NCBI GenBank assembly: GCA_024867545.1
Contig: JANFNE010000009.1
Location: forward strand, 594,501 to 658,500
Direction: 5' to 3'
Origin: Phytopythium helicoides
Lineage: Eukaryota; Oomycota; Peronosporomycetes; Pythiales; Pythiaceae
Length of the DNA stretch: 64,000 bases
The translations under genes and the position numbers were made by a program. Positions within the stretch are counted from its first letter, which is position 1. Each line of letters starts with the position of its first letter. Below the pieces are notes generated by a model, which was not told where the DNA came from, did no database searches, and saw only the letters and a program-made list of their open reading frames with translations. This document shows, in pieces, positions 10,591 through 20,393 of the stretch.

Positions 10591-13017
10591 TCACTTCTTC
10601 TTGCTCTTGAGGCTCTTCTCGGCGACCGAGATCTGCAGCTCCAGCAGGTTCTTCTCGACCTTTTTGTTGTGCTGCGTGAGCTCGTCGTTCGCCTGCGTGA
10701 GCTCGGCCAGCCGCATCTTGCTGTCGATCAGCTCCCGCTGGAAGTAGTCGTTCTCCTGTTCAAGCTGCTTGACACGCTGCTCCATCGACTCGGCCACCTG
10801 CTGCCGCTCGTCGACGCGCACGCGCATCTCTTCGTTTGACATCTCGAGCGCCCCCACACGTTCGTCGCGGTCTGCAGTCAGGCGTCGTTGGCTTTCCAGC
10901 GCCTCGCGGAGCTCAAGCGTGCGCTCGTGCAGCTCTTCCTCGGCCGCTTGCTTGCTCGCGCGCAGCTGCGAGAGCTCCTCGCTCAGTGCCTCCGTTTCTT
11001 GACGGAGTGACTCAACTTGAGCCTGCAGCTCGCGCTCATTCTCTTGACCTTCTTCCTGTTCTTTCGCGAGCTGTGCCTCCAACTCGTCGACCCGAGACTG
11101 CAGGCTCTCGTTTTGCGAGCGCAGCTCGTCCCACCGCTGCTGCAGCTCCTGGTTTTTGGCGACTGCGGCAGCTGTCGCTGCAGCACTAGCCGCAAGATCT
11201 TCATTGCGGAGAGTATCAAGCTGCTGCTGTGTGCTTTGTAGTTGATCAGCAATCTCCTGCACCTGCTGTCGAAGCTCCTCAATCGTCTGTGCAGCTGCTG
11301 CAAGCTCCTGTTTTGCCTGTTTGTGCGCCTGCTGTGTCGACTCTAGCTGGCCCTCAAGCACATCCTTCTCGCCTTCGAGTTCAATCAGCACAGCCTTTGT
11401 AGCCTTAGCCTCTTCTTGAGCTCTCTCCTTCTCTTGCTCGGCTTCGTGGAGCTTGTTTACCAAGCCGACTTTCTCGTCCTTGAGCACTGTCACCGTTGAA
11501 TCGAGCTGGTTAAGCTGACCCACAAGCCGGTCGTTTTGAATCTTGGCGTCCGTTTCGATGCGACTGCGGACACGGCGCTCTCGCTCCTCTTCGTCATCTC
11601 CACGTACGTCGTTGCCCTGTGCCTCCAGCCTGGCAATCTCTGCGTCTTTGTGCATTATCTCCGTTTGGAGATCCATGTTCTGTGTCTGAAGACTCGCAAT
11701 CTGTGTCGTCAAGAGCTCGTTCGAAGCTAACAGGGACTTGATCGTTGCCTGTTGCTCTTCTCCTCCTTCCCGTAATGTGACTAACGACTGCTTGAGCTCG
11801 GCAATCTCTGCTAGTAAATGCGGCTCTTGTGCGTCCATGTATTCGTTAGCAGACGATGCCTCCGAGTTTCGGTCGTCGTTTTCAGCTGGCATTTGCTCTG
11901 TAGCTCCTGTGTCTTTCCGATTTGCGTCTTGGAGGTGTACGCTTTCAAGCAGCGGAAATGACCCGCGGAGCTGCATGCGCAATTCGTCGCGCTCCAGCTT
12001 GATCGCTTCCAACTCCTCTTTGACCGTCATGTACTGGATAAAGTCCACTTGCATAACTCCGTCGTCACCATTCTCGCTTGTTCGGCTTTTGCTTTCAGAC
12101 ACCTCGCTACGTTCTTGTAAGGTTTGTAGGCGAAGCTCCAACTCGGTGTTTGCCTCTCGTAGCTGGGTGATCTCATCGTCTTTCTCCTGGTTTGAAGATT
12201 CGAGTTTCACGTTGGCAGCCTCGCTCTGCCGCAGCTGTGTCTCGAGGTTTTCGAGAGTGGCGACCAACTCGCGGTTCTTTCGTCGAAGGGCCTCTGTTTC
12301 AGCAGACTCATGGTGACCTCCGCCAGGGCCAGTTCCCTCTGAAGGGGTCAGCGGTGCTCGAAGTCCATCAGCCTTTCCATCACTGGTGGGAGAATCTCCT
12401 GGAGTCGGTGCTCCATACTTGGCAGAAGGTGGTGGAGTCCGACCATTGCGGTGATATGCCGATGTGGTGGATGCACGACTCTCGATTGTCGAGACGGAAA
12501 AATCGCTGCGTGTGTCGTCGAACGATGTCTCGAGCTGATCAGGATCAAGACGTCCTCCTGGACTTCGGTTGAGCATCACGCGCGAGCTGATAATGGTGAG
12601 GGAGATGGCAGCGCGCGGATCTTGACATTTGGCTGTGGCAATCGTGATACTCTCTTTTCCGGACTCTTTGACCGCGGACACGAGCTCTGCCAAGTTAAAT
12701 TCAAAGGCGGCTACTTGTTGCTCTGTCTTGGCTTCGTACACATGGATAGCAAACATTTTTGCCTGGAAGAGGCCTGTCTTGGCCATGTAGAGCGTGCTCG
12801 AGAACGGCAAGATGTCACCCCACACGACCTCTTTCTGAGCAAAACTGTACGCAGCGCTTTTGGTTGCTGCACGCTTTTTGTGGCCTGACATGACGGCGAA
12901 TAGCTCGCTTCCGTTCAGAGAGCTGAGCGACGCGCTCAGACGATGTATCACCAGCTGCACTTTGAATCCGATAGCCTCCTTGTTCGTTCGCCGCGCGATC
13001 TGTACTAGATGGTTCAT
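10591..13017 (-). CDS. NT-C2 domain and long coiled-coil protein
   Basis: A single-exon 808-residue protein. Residues about 1-140 form a C2-like N-terminal domain of the NT-C2 type found in EEIG1 and EHBP1: a FKVQLVIHRLSA strand, then a VVWGDILPFSSTLY segment, then IHVYEAKTEQQVAAFEFNLAEL. After a Ser/Pro/Gly linker (about 150-235), residues 240-800 are almost entirely heptad-patterned coiled coil rich in E, Q, L and K. NT-C2 domains are thought to bind membranes, and animal relatives link endosomes or Rab proteins to actin. That makes a tethering or scaffolding role plausible, but this is inference. The start ATG at 13017 (MNHLVQIARR) is the first in frame. The protein ends in a basic KSLKSKKK tail. 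Confidence 0.75.
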   Translation of the reverse strand: MNHLVQIARRTNKEAIGFKVQLVIHRLSASLSSLNGSELFAVMSGHKKRAATKSAAYSFAQKEVVWGDILPFSSTLYMAKTGLFQAKMFAIHVYEAKTEQQVAAFEFNLAELVSAVKESGKESITIATAKCQDPRAAISLTIISSRVMLNRSPGGRLDPDQLETSFDDTRSDFSVSTIESRASTTSAYHRNGRTPPPSAKYGAPTPGDSPTSDGKADGLRAPLTPSEGTGPGGGHHESAETEALRRKNRELVATLENLETQLRQSEAANVKLESSNQEKDDEITQLREANTELELRLQTLQERSEVSESKSRTSENGDDGVMQVDFIQYMTVKEELEAIKLERDELRMQLRGSFPLLESVHLQDANRKDTGATEQMPAENDDRNSEASSANEYMDAQEPHLLAEIAELKQSLVTLREGGEEQQATIKSLLASNELLTTQIASLQTQNMDLQTEIMHKDAEIARLEAQGNDVRGDDEEERERRVRSRIETDAKIQNDRLVGQLNQLDSTVTVLKDEKVGLVNKLHEAEQEKERAQEEAKATKAVLIELEGEKDVLEGQLESTQQAHKQAKQELAAAAQTIEELRQQVQEIADQLQSTQQQLDTLRNEDLAASAAATAAAVAKNQELQQRWDELRSQNESLQSRVDELEAQLAKEQEEGQENERELQAQVESLRQETEALSEELSQLRASKQAAEEELHERTLELREALESQRRLTADRDERVGALEMSNEEMRVRVDERQQVAESMEQRVKQLEQENDYFQRELIDSKMRLAELTQANDELTQHNKKVEKNLLELQISVAEKSLKSKKK

Positions 13018-13446
13018 GGCTTCTGGTGCTCACTTTGAGTAAGACCGCAACTCGAGATGAGCAAGAAGCTCCTGCTGGAGGCCAAGTCACGCTATCTAGA
13101 CACCGTCAAAGTCACCTGAGTGCGAGGTATGAGTGTGCTTATTGCGAAAATGGCGAAGCAAAGGATGGAGCCAGAAAGTAACGACAACGGAGAGTCGCTA
13201 TGTATAGTTGGGAACTGGTTGACATCAAGAGAATGGCGGTTGCAGTTGATACTGCCGTGCATCATCCCATTGCTGAGTGGGATCTGTTGCTGGCTTCTTG
13301 AGTGAGTCGGGCTTTCTGGTGCGCAACTCAAGCCAATCAGCAGTGAAGTCGCGCTTACACCTTGAGATTTCGGAGAAGGACAAAGGCATCAATCTAAATT
13401 CTGCTACATTTTGAATGCACGTGTGCTAGATAGACTTCGGCACTTC
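13018..13446. other. Intergenic region upstream of the NT-C2 gene
   Basis: A 429-bp gap between two minus-strand genes. Only short, unsupported ORFs occur in any frame. I see no RNA gene or strong repeat. It should contain the NT-C2 gene promoter and the 3' UTR of the PDZ/DPF gene. Confidence 0.45.
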
Positions 13447-15359
13447 TTAGTAAGGGTAACCCATGCGCTTCTTGCGCTCAATCGCGTCGTAAGCATTTGA
13501 CCAGAGGTTCTTGATAGCCTCGTAGTCTTCACTCGCGAACTTGGCCGCGATGAATCGTAGCGAGGGCACAGACAGCGAAAAGTAGTGCAAGTTTCCTGCA
13601 AACCACTCGAGTTAGTTTTGTACGGCAAGGGAAATGAGCAGTATGCTGCCACAGCTTACCGTAACCCTTGTAGATCTTGGACTTTATTGGAGAGAGCTTG
13701 TGGTCCGAGCACAAGCGGAACGACTGGATCTTGGTTTGCACCGGTCGCTTCTCATACAGAGCAATCACGCACTACAGATCGACGTAGCAGCTGTCAGCAA
13801 CCTAGCTCTACGAGTTTTGTCTAGACAGCATTCACCTCATGGTATGCAGCGCGTGACACGAAAAGCTGAAGCACGTCCATCTTGGCTCCGCCAAAAGCAA
13901 AGTACTTCTGACTCCAGACGGCGTTACCTGAAGTCAGGTTGCCAACGCTAAAAGTACCGTCTGCAGCATGAGAAAACAATGAACGGTTAGCAGCTCCAGC
14001 AATCTCAGCGCAAGGAAATCCCACAGAGAACGCACTCGATATCCGTGTCAGAACCGTTCCCTGTGTCGTATCCTTGTTTACTGTTCCACGACGGAAGCGC
14101 ATGACCAGTGGTCGAGGAGCAGCCTTGATCATGTCTAGCACGGTGATATACGAATCGCGGTTCACACGGTGACGGTTGATTGCCACCACAGAGCTCCCAA
14201 CAGTGACTCCAACTCTGTCTGCGGCACCGTTCTCGACAACGAGTTTCACAACAGCAGTCTCGACGCGTCGCTCTCCGCTTCCCGTTCGTCCAGCTTGAGC
14301 CGTCCAAACATCGACGCGCTCCATGAGAACTCCCAATTTTCGTCCAGTCTCGAACGTGACATCGTATTCATCCTCGCCACACTCACTTGGCACCCTCGAA
14401 GATTCCTCATCTCTTGATGTGTTCTCCTTGCTGGAAAGTTGTCCCCAGTCTTGCATTGGAGGCTGGTCGTCATCGAGATTTGCAAAAGTTTGGCCAGCAA
14501 ATGGATCTGAACCGTCCGAAAAGAATGGGTCGTTGTCGAAACCACTGCTCGCCTTTGCACTGTTGGTCGACGTCAAACCACGAATCGAGACTTTCGAGCT
14601 CACAGCCGAGGCAGTTGCAAACCCGTCAGACGAAAATCCGAGCTGTGAACGCTGGGCTTCTTGAGTCTGGCGCTTTCCCAAGCGATCAGTGAGTGCGCTG
14701 CTGCTGCCTCCAGTAGTGGCTGGCTGTTCCTGAAAGTCAAACGGCGTGCGTGGTGTGCCGTTCTGCGGGCTGAACGGATCAAAGTCAACGACAATAGATG
14801 ACTGAGTCATCAGCGGAGCTGGCGGTGGGGGCATCGATGTAGGCTCTGGAGGTCGCATGCCCGGATCTCCAAACGGATTTGGCGTCGACGTGGCATATGT
14901 AGCAAACGGATCCTTGGGCTGCATTACGTTCCTGGTGCTGTCGTAGGCGACCGATTGCCCGCTGAATGACGGCACAGACCCCTGTGGATTTCCCATGGGT
15001 GAGTAAATTTGCTGCTGCTGGTGGGGCTGTGGCATGTACGGGGCGGTCATCATTGCAGGTGGGGCTGCCAGCCCATTAAACGCCGGAGGTCCCTGCTGAG
15101 TCATGAAGCTGGCGCCGCTGTATTGATACTGCTGCTGCTGCGGTGGCGGCTGCTGCTGCCACTGAGGCATCATCGCGGGGGTCGCACCTGCCATTGGAGC
15201 ACCAAACGGATTCATCTGCTGGTGCAACTGTTGTTGTTGCGGCTGGTGCTGAAATCCGGGTGCTTGACCGCCGTACGGAGCTGTGGCAAATCCACCGGCA
15301 CCAACCTGTGACTGGCCTGGCTTGTTTGTGGGGTCAAGCATCGCGAATGGGTCGTTCAT
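13447..15359 (-). CDS. DPF/NPF-motif protein with PDZ and PH-like domains, likely endocytic adaptor
   Basis: Three exons: 15359..13836, 13771..13660 and 13595..13447, giving 594 residues. The N-terminal third is Gln/Pro/Met-rich and holds several DPF, NPF and DPFF motifs (MNDPFAML, NPFGAP, KDPFATY, DSDPFAGQ-type elements). A PDZ-like domain spans about 330-430 (GRKLGVLMERV ... VGVTVGSSVVAINRHRV). The last 150 residues, assembled across both introns, look PH-like (KYFAFGGAKMDVLQLFVS, then YEKRPVQTKIQSFRLCS), but I am less sure of that. DPF motifs bind the AP-2 alpha appendage and NPF motifs bind EH domains in known endocytic proteins, so a role in clathrin-mediated endocytosis is inferred. The neighbour at 15799..16884 shares a conserved TQEAxRSQLGF block. 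The start at 15359 parallels that neighbour's MSDPF start. Confidence 0.7.
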
Positions 15360-15798
15360 GACTTCGAGTATGGATGAGCCCAAGAAAATGCGAGTCCAGC
15401 AACAGATCTGACTCTGACGGGGGAGTTCAAAAGTGACGCAAGGTTTGGCATTCGTTTCAAATCGACTATGAATGCTCGCTGGCACTATCTTTGTCAGCAT
15501 GTCGCTTCTCAATGCAAGGAACGAAACTCCTCGGCGCTAATTTTGCTTGGTTGCATGTGGTGGTATGGGATGTGTTGAGAGCTCCTCAAGGCGACAACAC
15601 GTTCCTCGAAACGTGTTGTCGTCTCCAGGGAACGGCGCGTGTTTCATAAACGCTCTTCAACGTGCAATTTACTCGACGACAATGGCATCAACAACTCGAC
15701 GTGACCGCGTCCGAGATAAAAGATCGTTCATATGTAGTGATAGAGCTATGCAATAGAGACCTGGGCTCCAACAAGTAATCAATGCAACTCTCTCCTCT
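15360..15798. other. Intergenic region between the two DPF-protein genes
   Basis: A 439-bp gap between tandem minus-strand genes. Its only notable element is a perfect 12-bp inverted repeat at 15592..15621, listed separately. No further gene is supported. Confidence 0.5.
15592..15621. repeat. Perfect 12-bp inverted repeat (hairpin) in intergenic DNA
   Basis: The arms CGACAACACGTT (15592-15603) and AACGTGTTGTCG (15610-15621) are exact reverse complements, separated by the 6-nt loop CCTCGA. It lies about 180 bp past the stop codon of the Gly/Met-rich gene and about 230 bp upstream of the PDZ/DPF gene start. It could be an RNA hairpin in a 3' UTR or a dimeric protein-binding site; the sequence does not decide. 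Confidence 0.8.
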
Positions 15799-16884
15799 CT
15801 ACCAGAAGCTGTTGTCGACTGTCGCAATTGGCGGAGTAGTCTTGGATCCCGTGCGACTATTGCTACCAGAACTGTTGCTTCCGCTGGCTGTACGTGGAGC
15901 TGGGGCCGAGTTGGACTGAAATGGATCGTCGAAGACGTTCGCAGATGATGACGCAGTAGCAGCAGGCACACCAGCAGCAAAATCATCAACAGACATGGAG
16001 CCCGATCCGGTGCGCTGCGACGTCGAGCTCGAAGCCCCACTAACGTCCTTGAGCGAAATTTTGGGTGCGGTAGCGTTCGTGAAAGCTCCAGCATTGAAGC
16101 CGAGCTGTGAACGCGCAGCCTCTTGAGTCTTGCGCTTGCCGTGTGCCAGGCGATCGGCGAGCGCACTTGACTTTGCGCCAGTGGAGGTGGTCGCTGAATG
16201 CGTTGCGCTGTGTGAGCTCGAACTCGATGAGTCTAGCAAGCCAAAATCGAGCCCGGCGGTGCTCGGTGCGACCGAAACGGAGATAGGCGCAGGAGCCGAG
16301 CCAAATGCATCGGAAGCCACGGGTACCGAAGATACAACTGGTGCTGGAGCCGCACCGGAGCCGAGGTGCTCTAGGAAGTCCATCGAGGCGTCATCGCCGA
16401 AGGCTCCAGCTGGAGGCTTGGGCTTTTGCTGCAGCAGGTTCTTGATGTTGTCGTACATGACTGGCTGCTGCTGCTGCGGAGGGAACTGCGCATTTGCATT
16501 CGGCATGCCCATCGGTGCACCCATGCCCATGCCACCCATGGCCATGGCCATGCCCATGCCACCGCCCATGCCACCGCCCATGCCACCGCCCATGCCACCG
16601 CCCATGCCACCGCCCATGTTCATGCTCATGTTCATGCCGCCGTACGGGTTGTTTGCAGGAGGTGCGTTCATGCCCATGCCCATGCCCCCATTCATGCCCA
16701 TATTCATACCCATGCCTCCATTAGGAGGATGACCGAAACCGCCCATGTTGGCAGCTGGAGCCCCCATGTTGAGAGGTGCAATCGTCACCGGCGGGATGGG
16801 GTGTGCGGTCGACGAGGCCAGCACCTTCTCAGCGTCGGTCTTGGTGCTTGCGATCGGGTTGAGGAACGCAAAGGGGTCGCTCAT
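15799..16884 (-). CDS. Gly/Met-rich DPF-motif protein, probable endocytic adaptor-like
   Basis: A single-exon 361-residue low-complexity protein. It begins MSDPFAFLNPIAS, has a Gly/Met-rich tract at about residues 44-122 built from GGMG and NMG units, and carries a second DPF motif (VFDDPFQS) near the C terminus. A conserved block at about residues 250-290 (KRKTQEAARSQLGF followed by a KISLKDV strand) is shared with the downstream DPF/PDZ protein, so the two are partial paralogues in tandem. DPF motifs in intrinsically disordered proteins typically bind AP-2 appendages, so an accessory role in coated-vesicle formation is inferred. The Gly/Met tract resembles the tail of the clathrin heavy chain encoded at 40996..46283. 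No enzymatic domain is visible. Confidence 0.65.
   Translation of the reverse strand: MSDPFAFLNPIASTKTDAEKVLASSTAHPIPPVTIAPLNMGAPAANMGGFGHPPNGGMGMNMGMNGGMGMGMNAPPANNPYGGMNMSMNMGGGMGGGMGGGMGGGMGGGMGMAMAMGGMGMGAPMGMPNANAQFPPQQQQPVMYDNIKNLLQQKPKPPAGAFGDDASMDFLEHLGSGAAPAPVVSSVPVASDAFGSAPAPISVSVAPSTAGLDFGLLDSSSSSSHSATHSATTSTGAKSSALADRLAHGKRKTQEAARSQLGFNAGAFTNATAPKISLKDVSGASSSTSQRTGSGSMSVDDFAAGVPAATASSSANVFDDPFQSNSAPAPRTASGSNSSGSNSRTGSKTTPPIATVDNSFW
16559..16618. repeat. 12-bp coding minisatellite, five perfect copies
   Basis: The unit CCACCGCCCATG is repeated exactly five times in a row. It is in frame with the minus-strand gene and encodes repeated Met-Gly-Gly-Gly units of the Gly/Met tract. Imperfect copies (ATGGCC, ATGCCC) flank it. 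Perfect tandem repetition suggests that copy number varies between strains by slippage. Confidence 0.9.
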
Positions 16885-17780
16885 GGTCGTGGTCGATTGT
16901 CAATGGTGAGAGCTTGCGTCGATGCTTGAAGCGGAGAAAAGCTCAAATGAGAGGTGAGATCTCAGGAGATATCCAGCACCTGTGGTGGCAATACCTCACC
17001 TATTCATAGCTGGAGCTCACAATGATCAGAGTCGAAGGAGCATCCTGCAGCAGAAATAGTTTGCTCAGGTCCTCGAGGCGTGGAAGTTGCCTTTTGTGGT
17101 GCACCACCTCAACATGATGCGGGACGTTGAAGTGGTCGGTCTGGTAATCCCACTGATTCACTTCGTGCTGGGCAGTTTATCTCATCGGGTGGAGGATCCA
17201 AGTGAATGCGTCGGATGCTCGTGAATGCTCGTGAATGTTTGAGACAGGATCCCAGATAATGGAGAAACTGTAGAACTCGGTCGACTGCCTTGACAAGTTC
17301 ACTCTGGTCACACCCAGCAAGCTGAGAGAGTCGTGCTGGGTTGAGTTGAGGCTCTCGACCTTTCGATGATCGAATTCTTCAGGAAGGTGACGACGGAAAT
17401 GACGACGATGACGACAACGAAAGTGGCATCAAAGCCCGGTCGGTTTTCATCACTAGTGGCGAAAACATAAACGCGCAATCCCTTAATCTGCATGGCATCA
17501 CTACGCGTCTTCATGCCCACTTCGCTCCCGTTCACCTCGAGATTCGAGTCGAGGACTATTGATATCATCTCGGATGGTAAAGAACCACAACAGCGAGTCA
17601 GTGCTCTTCATTTTCCTGCGTGAGCCCACATGCCCTGCCGCCTGCAGCAACCCTGGCCCTACGCCGATCACTTGGTTTTAGTATACTCCGAGCGTGATCG
17701 CCGGCGCACGCGCCTCGGGATTGTGCGTCTCGCCCTCGGCCATCAGACCCGAGAAGCCTCGCCCGATCACCGCGTCCTCC
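16885..17780. other. Long intergenic region between divergent genes
   Basis: About 900 bp between the start of the Gly/Met-rich gene and the chosen start of the M96-like gene. It contains a two-copy 10-bp direct repeat ATGCTCGTGA at 17215..17234 and a GACGAC-rich stretch near 17390-17420. An 86-codon ATG ORF on the minus strand (17568..17308) is not convincing because its hydrophobic part is just the translation of that simple repeat. Part of 17600-17780 may be 5' UTR or an unrecognised first exon of the plus-strand gene. Confidence 0.45.
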
Positions 17781-19476
17781 ATGTCCCTGACGGCGCTCGA
17801 CGGCCGCCGCGCTCGCCAGGCCGCGTGGGCGCCCGCCGACGCCCAAAGCGGCGCCGACGCGAGACGCGAGGGCGCCTTGGGGCCGCCGCGGCCGTTCCCG
17901 CGCACCTTCCTGGCCGCGGGGGCGCCGCCCGCGCCGGCGGCGTCGCTGTTCCCGCGCGCGGCCTTCCCACAGGACGATGGGCCGCGCAGAACCAAGAGCG
18001 CAGCGGCGGCGGTGGCGGCCGACAACTTGCTGTCGCTCATCCACTCGACGCGGGAGAGCGAGCTGCGCGCGTCGCTCGGGGAGGCGCAGCGGAGGAGGGA
18101 GGACGAGGAGGACGCCAGCGACCACACGTCGGACGAGCAGCAGGCGGCTTTCGACGCGGCCGAGAGGATCCAGCCGAGGAAGAAGCGCCCCGCGGCGGTG
18201 ATGGAGCGCGGAGACGACAGCGCCAGCAAAATGGACGCCACGCCGAAGAGGCGATACAAGAAGCCGACCTACATCGTCCGCAGAGTGGGTTTTTACTTTT
18301 TGAAATGGTAGTGGAGTGGGAGCGTGCCGAACTCACGGATTTTGATGTGGATGCAGGAGAAGAAGGAGGTGCTGGAGGAGGAGCTGCGCGTGCTGAGCCA
18401 GAAGCTGGTGCAGCTCCGGCGAGAGAGCGGCATTCCCGACTGGTTCTTTGAGCAGAAGGAGCTCCTGGTAGAAAAGTCGCAGGAGAATGTGCGCCTCCGC
18501 GAGGCCATGCACCAGCACGACATGTACCTTGCGAACGCCAATCGCATCATGCTCGCAGAGTACATGGTTCGTTGATGCTGCCTGGTTGTGACTCTGATTA
18601 CCACCACCCTCTTACGCATGAATCGTGCACTTCCACTAGGCAATCCACTCTGAAAGCCCCATCAAAACGTTCATCCACTTGACGTCCGACCTAAAGCTGC
18701 GACGAAAGACATTAGTGGACCTGAAGGACATCAAGTTGGAGCAAGCCAACAAGTTCATCATGGAGAGCTCCAAGAGTTTGCACCCCACCAAGCACTGGTG
18801 CCAAGAGTCCAAATACGAGGCGGATAACGGTGATTTCTGTGCCATCAAGATGGACAACACCCCTTTCCACGGCGTCAAGTCGGTGCGCCAGGTATTTGAT
18901 GCGCTCCAATTCTTCTTCCGCAATATGGAGATTAGCATTTCGGAAATGCTTGGAGACATTACGGTGCGCGAAGACGACGACCAGCCTGACAACTCGCTTT
19001 CCAACCATCGGCTAGTGTCTGTGATGTCTCATGGTGTCAAGGTCGAGAAGAATATTGTCAAGTTTTTCAAGTACATTGAGCCTGAAGATGGCAGTCCACC
19101 GTACGCACTTGTTGCCACAGACGCTGTGGACATTGATGAGATGTACCCTTACATTCCGGAAGAGCGGCTGCGGATGGATATTAACGCAGCCATGAAGTTC
19201 ACCGAGCACTTTGTGAAAAAGCCGAAGAAACGCCAATCATCCGATGATGACGAGAACCGTGGCTTGGGGGATGACAAAGAAAGTGGAGACGGCGAGGAGG
19301 AATATGAGCGCGTCGTGGTGCTAACCCGATTCTTCCGCGCCAAGCTGCACAACTCGGAGATGGACATCCCCGCCCATGTTCTGCAGGAGATCCGGCAGGG
19401 CCTCGCCTGCTTCACGGACACGATGGTGAAGACCATGCACCGCATCATTTACGAGACCAAGCGGACTTCGTTTTAG
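17781..19476 (+). CDS. M96 mating-specific protein family-like, basic/coiled-coil region plus START-like domain
   Basis: Three exons: 17781..18284, 18357..18566 and 18640..19476, giving 516 residues. The first exon encodes an Ala/Arg-rich disordered part ending in a basic RRYKKPTYIVRR segment. Exon 2 gives a coiled coil (KEVLEEELRVLSQKLVQLRR), a layout resembling a bZIP. The C-terminal 270 residues (KHWCQESKYEADNGDF ... ERVVVLTRFFRAKLHNSEMD) resemble the START-like domain of oomycete proteins annotated as M96 mating-specific family. These are numerous in Phytophthora, and the original M96 transcript was described as mating-induced. Molecular function is unknown; a lipid- or ligand-binding domain coupled to a DNA-binding-like zipper is inference. 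The start is the first ATG in frame (MSLTALDGRR). Donor GTTCGT of intron 2 is atypical but frame continuity supports it. Confidence 0.75.
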
Positions 19477-19919
19477 TTTGCAGTTTCGTTTTTGCCGGCG
19501 GTATAAAGTTATTATGCCCTTCTGTTGTAGTCGCGCCGCCCAAGTTGAAGTATGTCTCCGCACTCGCGGTGTGTCGTCACTCGGAATCACGCTCGAGTCG
19601 TTATTGCGCGTCCTCATGGCTACACGTCAAGCGCGCCTGTTGACCGTCGAAAGTTTGCCGCAGAGATTGTGACGTGACGATGCGACGACAACTTGACACT
19701 TTTTGCGTTGGGTTCAACGAATTCCGGGGCCGTTGCACACTCAGCAAAGCGCCACAAACACAACCAGGAGCATCGCGTGGATGCCTCATGCACCTTTCCA
19801 TCCGGCGAGCGTATCATGAGCCCGGCACCGAGAGAGGATTTGATGGGCAGTGACTCTTGCTGGGTGGTGTCCAGTCCGGCCTCTTGTGTTGCGGTGACCC
19901 AAGGGGAAAGGCGGCCGGC

Positions 19920-19935
19920 GGCGCCAGCTGGCGCC
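19920..19935. repeat. 16-bp perfect palindrome
   Basis: The sequence GGCGCCAGCTGGCGCC equals its own reverse complement. It lies in the intergenic region upstream of the ankyrin-FYVE gene. A dimeric DNA-binding protein could recognise it, but no family can be assigned. Confidence 0.7.
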
Positions 19936-20139
19936 TGAGTCTCTGGCGTTCAGTATGCTAACCCATCCAGTCACGCGAGCCAATCGCAGCGGTCTGCGCA
20001 ACCACTTTCAGCCAATCCGTGCGCTCTATTCCGCGCAGAGACCGGCCATTGCGCGCATCTCGCCGCCGTGCGCACGCAACCGCACAACGCCGCCCACTCC
20101 TCTTGAGTTGTATATCATAGATTTATCTGTTTGTATCAC

Positions 20140-20161
20140 TTTAGTATATTAGCATACTAAA
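20140..20161. repeat. 8-bp inverted repeat with 6-nt loop, AT-rich
   Basis: The arms TTTAGTAT and ATACTAAA are exact reverse complements around the loop ATTAGC. The stretch is an AT-rich island in otherwise GC-rich DNA, about 230 bp upstream of the ankyrin-FYVE ATG. Confidence 0.65.
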
Positions 20162-20393
20162 ATGCCTCTATAAACCAATACAAACCTGTTCGTTTGAACT
20201 CGGCGCTCGAATTTCAGCGCGCCAGGTGGTCACATCGCAGCCCGGCGGCCATGGAGACCTCGGTGGCGCTTGCCTGTCTTTCCCGCTGGCGCGCGCTCCG
20301 CCCCGGCCGCCGCGCTCGCCACAACCGCTCAGGCCTCTTGCCGCAAGTCTTGCGCGCCGACGCACTCTCGGCGGAGAAAGGCGCGCTCGAGCC

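Larger units (their letters stand above)
19477..20393. promoter_or_regulatory. Long intergenic region with CCAAT boxes and two palindromes, upstream of the ankyrin-FYVE gene
   Basis: About 915 bp without a supported gene. It carries CCAAT pentamers at 19980-19984, 20012-20016 and 20175-20179, all on the plus strand and upstream of the ankyrin-FYVE start. It also has a perfect palindrome at 19920..19935 and an AT-rich inverted repeat at 20140..20161, listed separately. The proximal 200 bp before the ATG are GC-rich. CCAAT boxes in this position fit NF-Y-type promoter elements; that role is inferred. Confidence 0.5.

Noticed and set aside
17308..17568. An 86-codon ATG ORF with a hydrophobic stretch on the minus strand
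   Set aside because: The hydrophobic run is the translation of a GAC/GTC simple repeat; no other coding sign.
17678..18259. Minus-strand frames opposite the first M96-like exon
   Set aside because: Low-complexity Ser/Ala/Arg translations; the sense exon is continuous with downstream exons.
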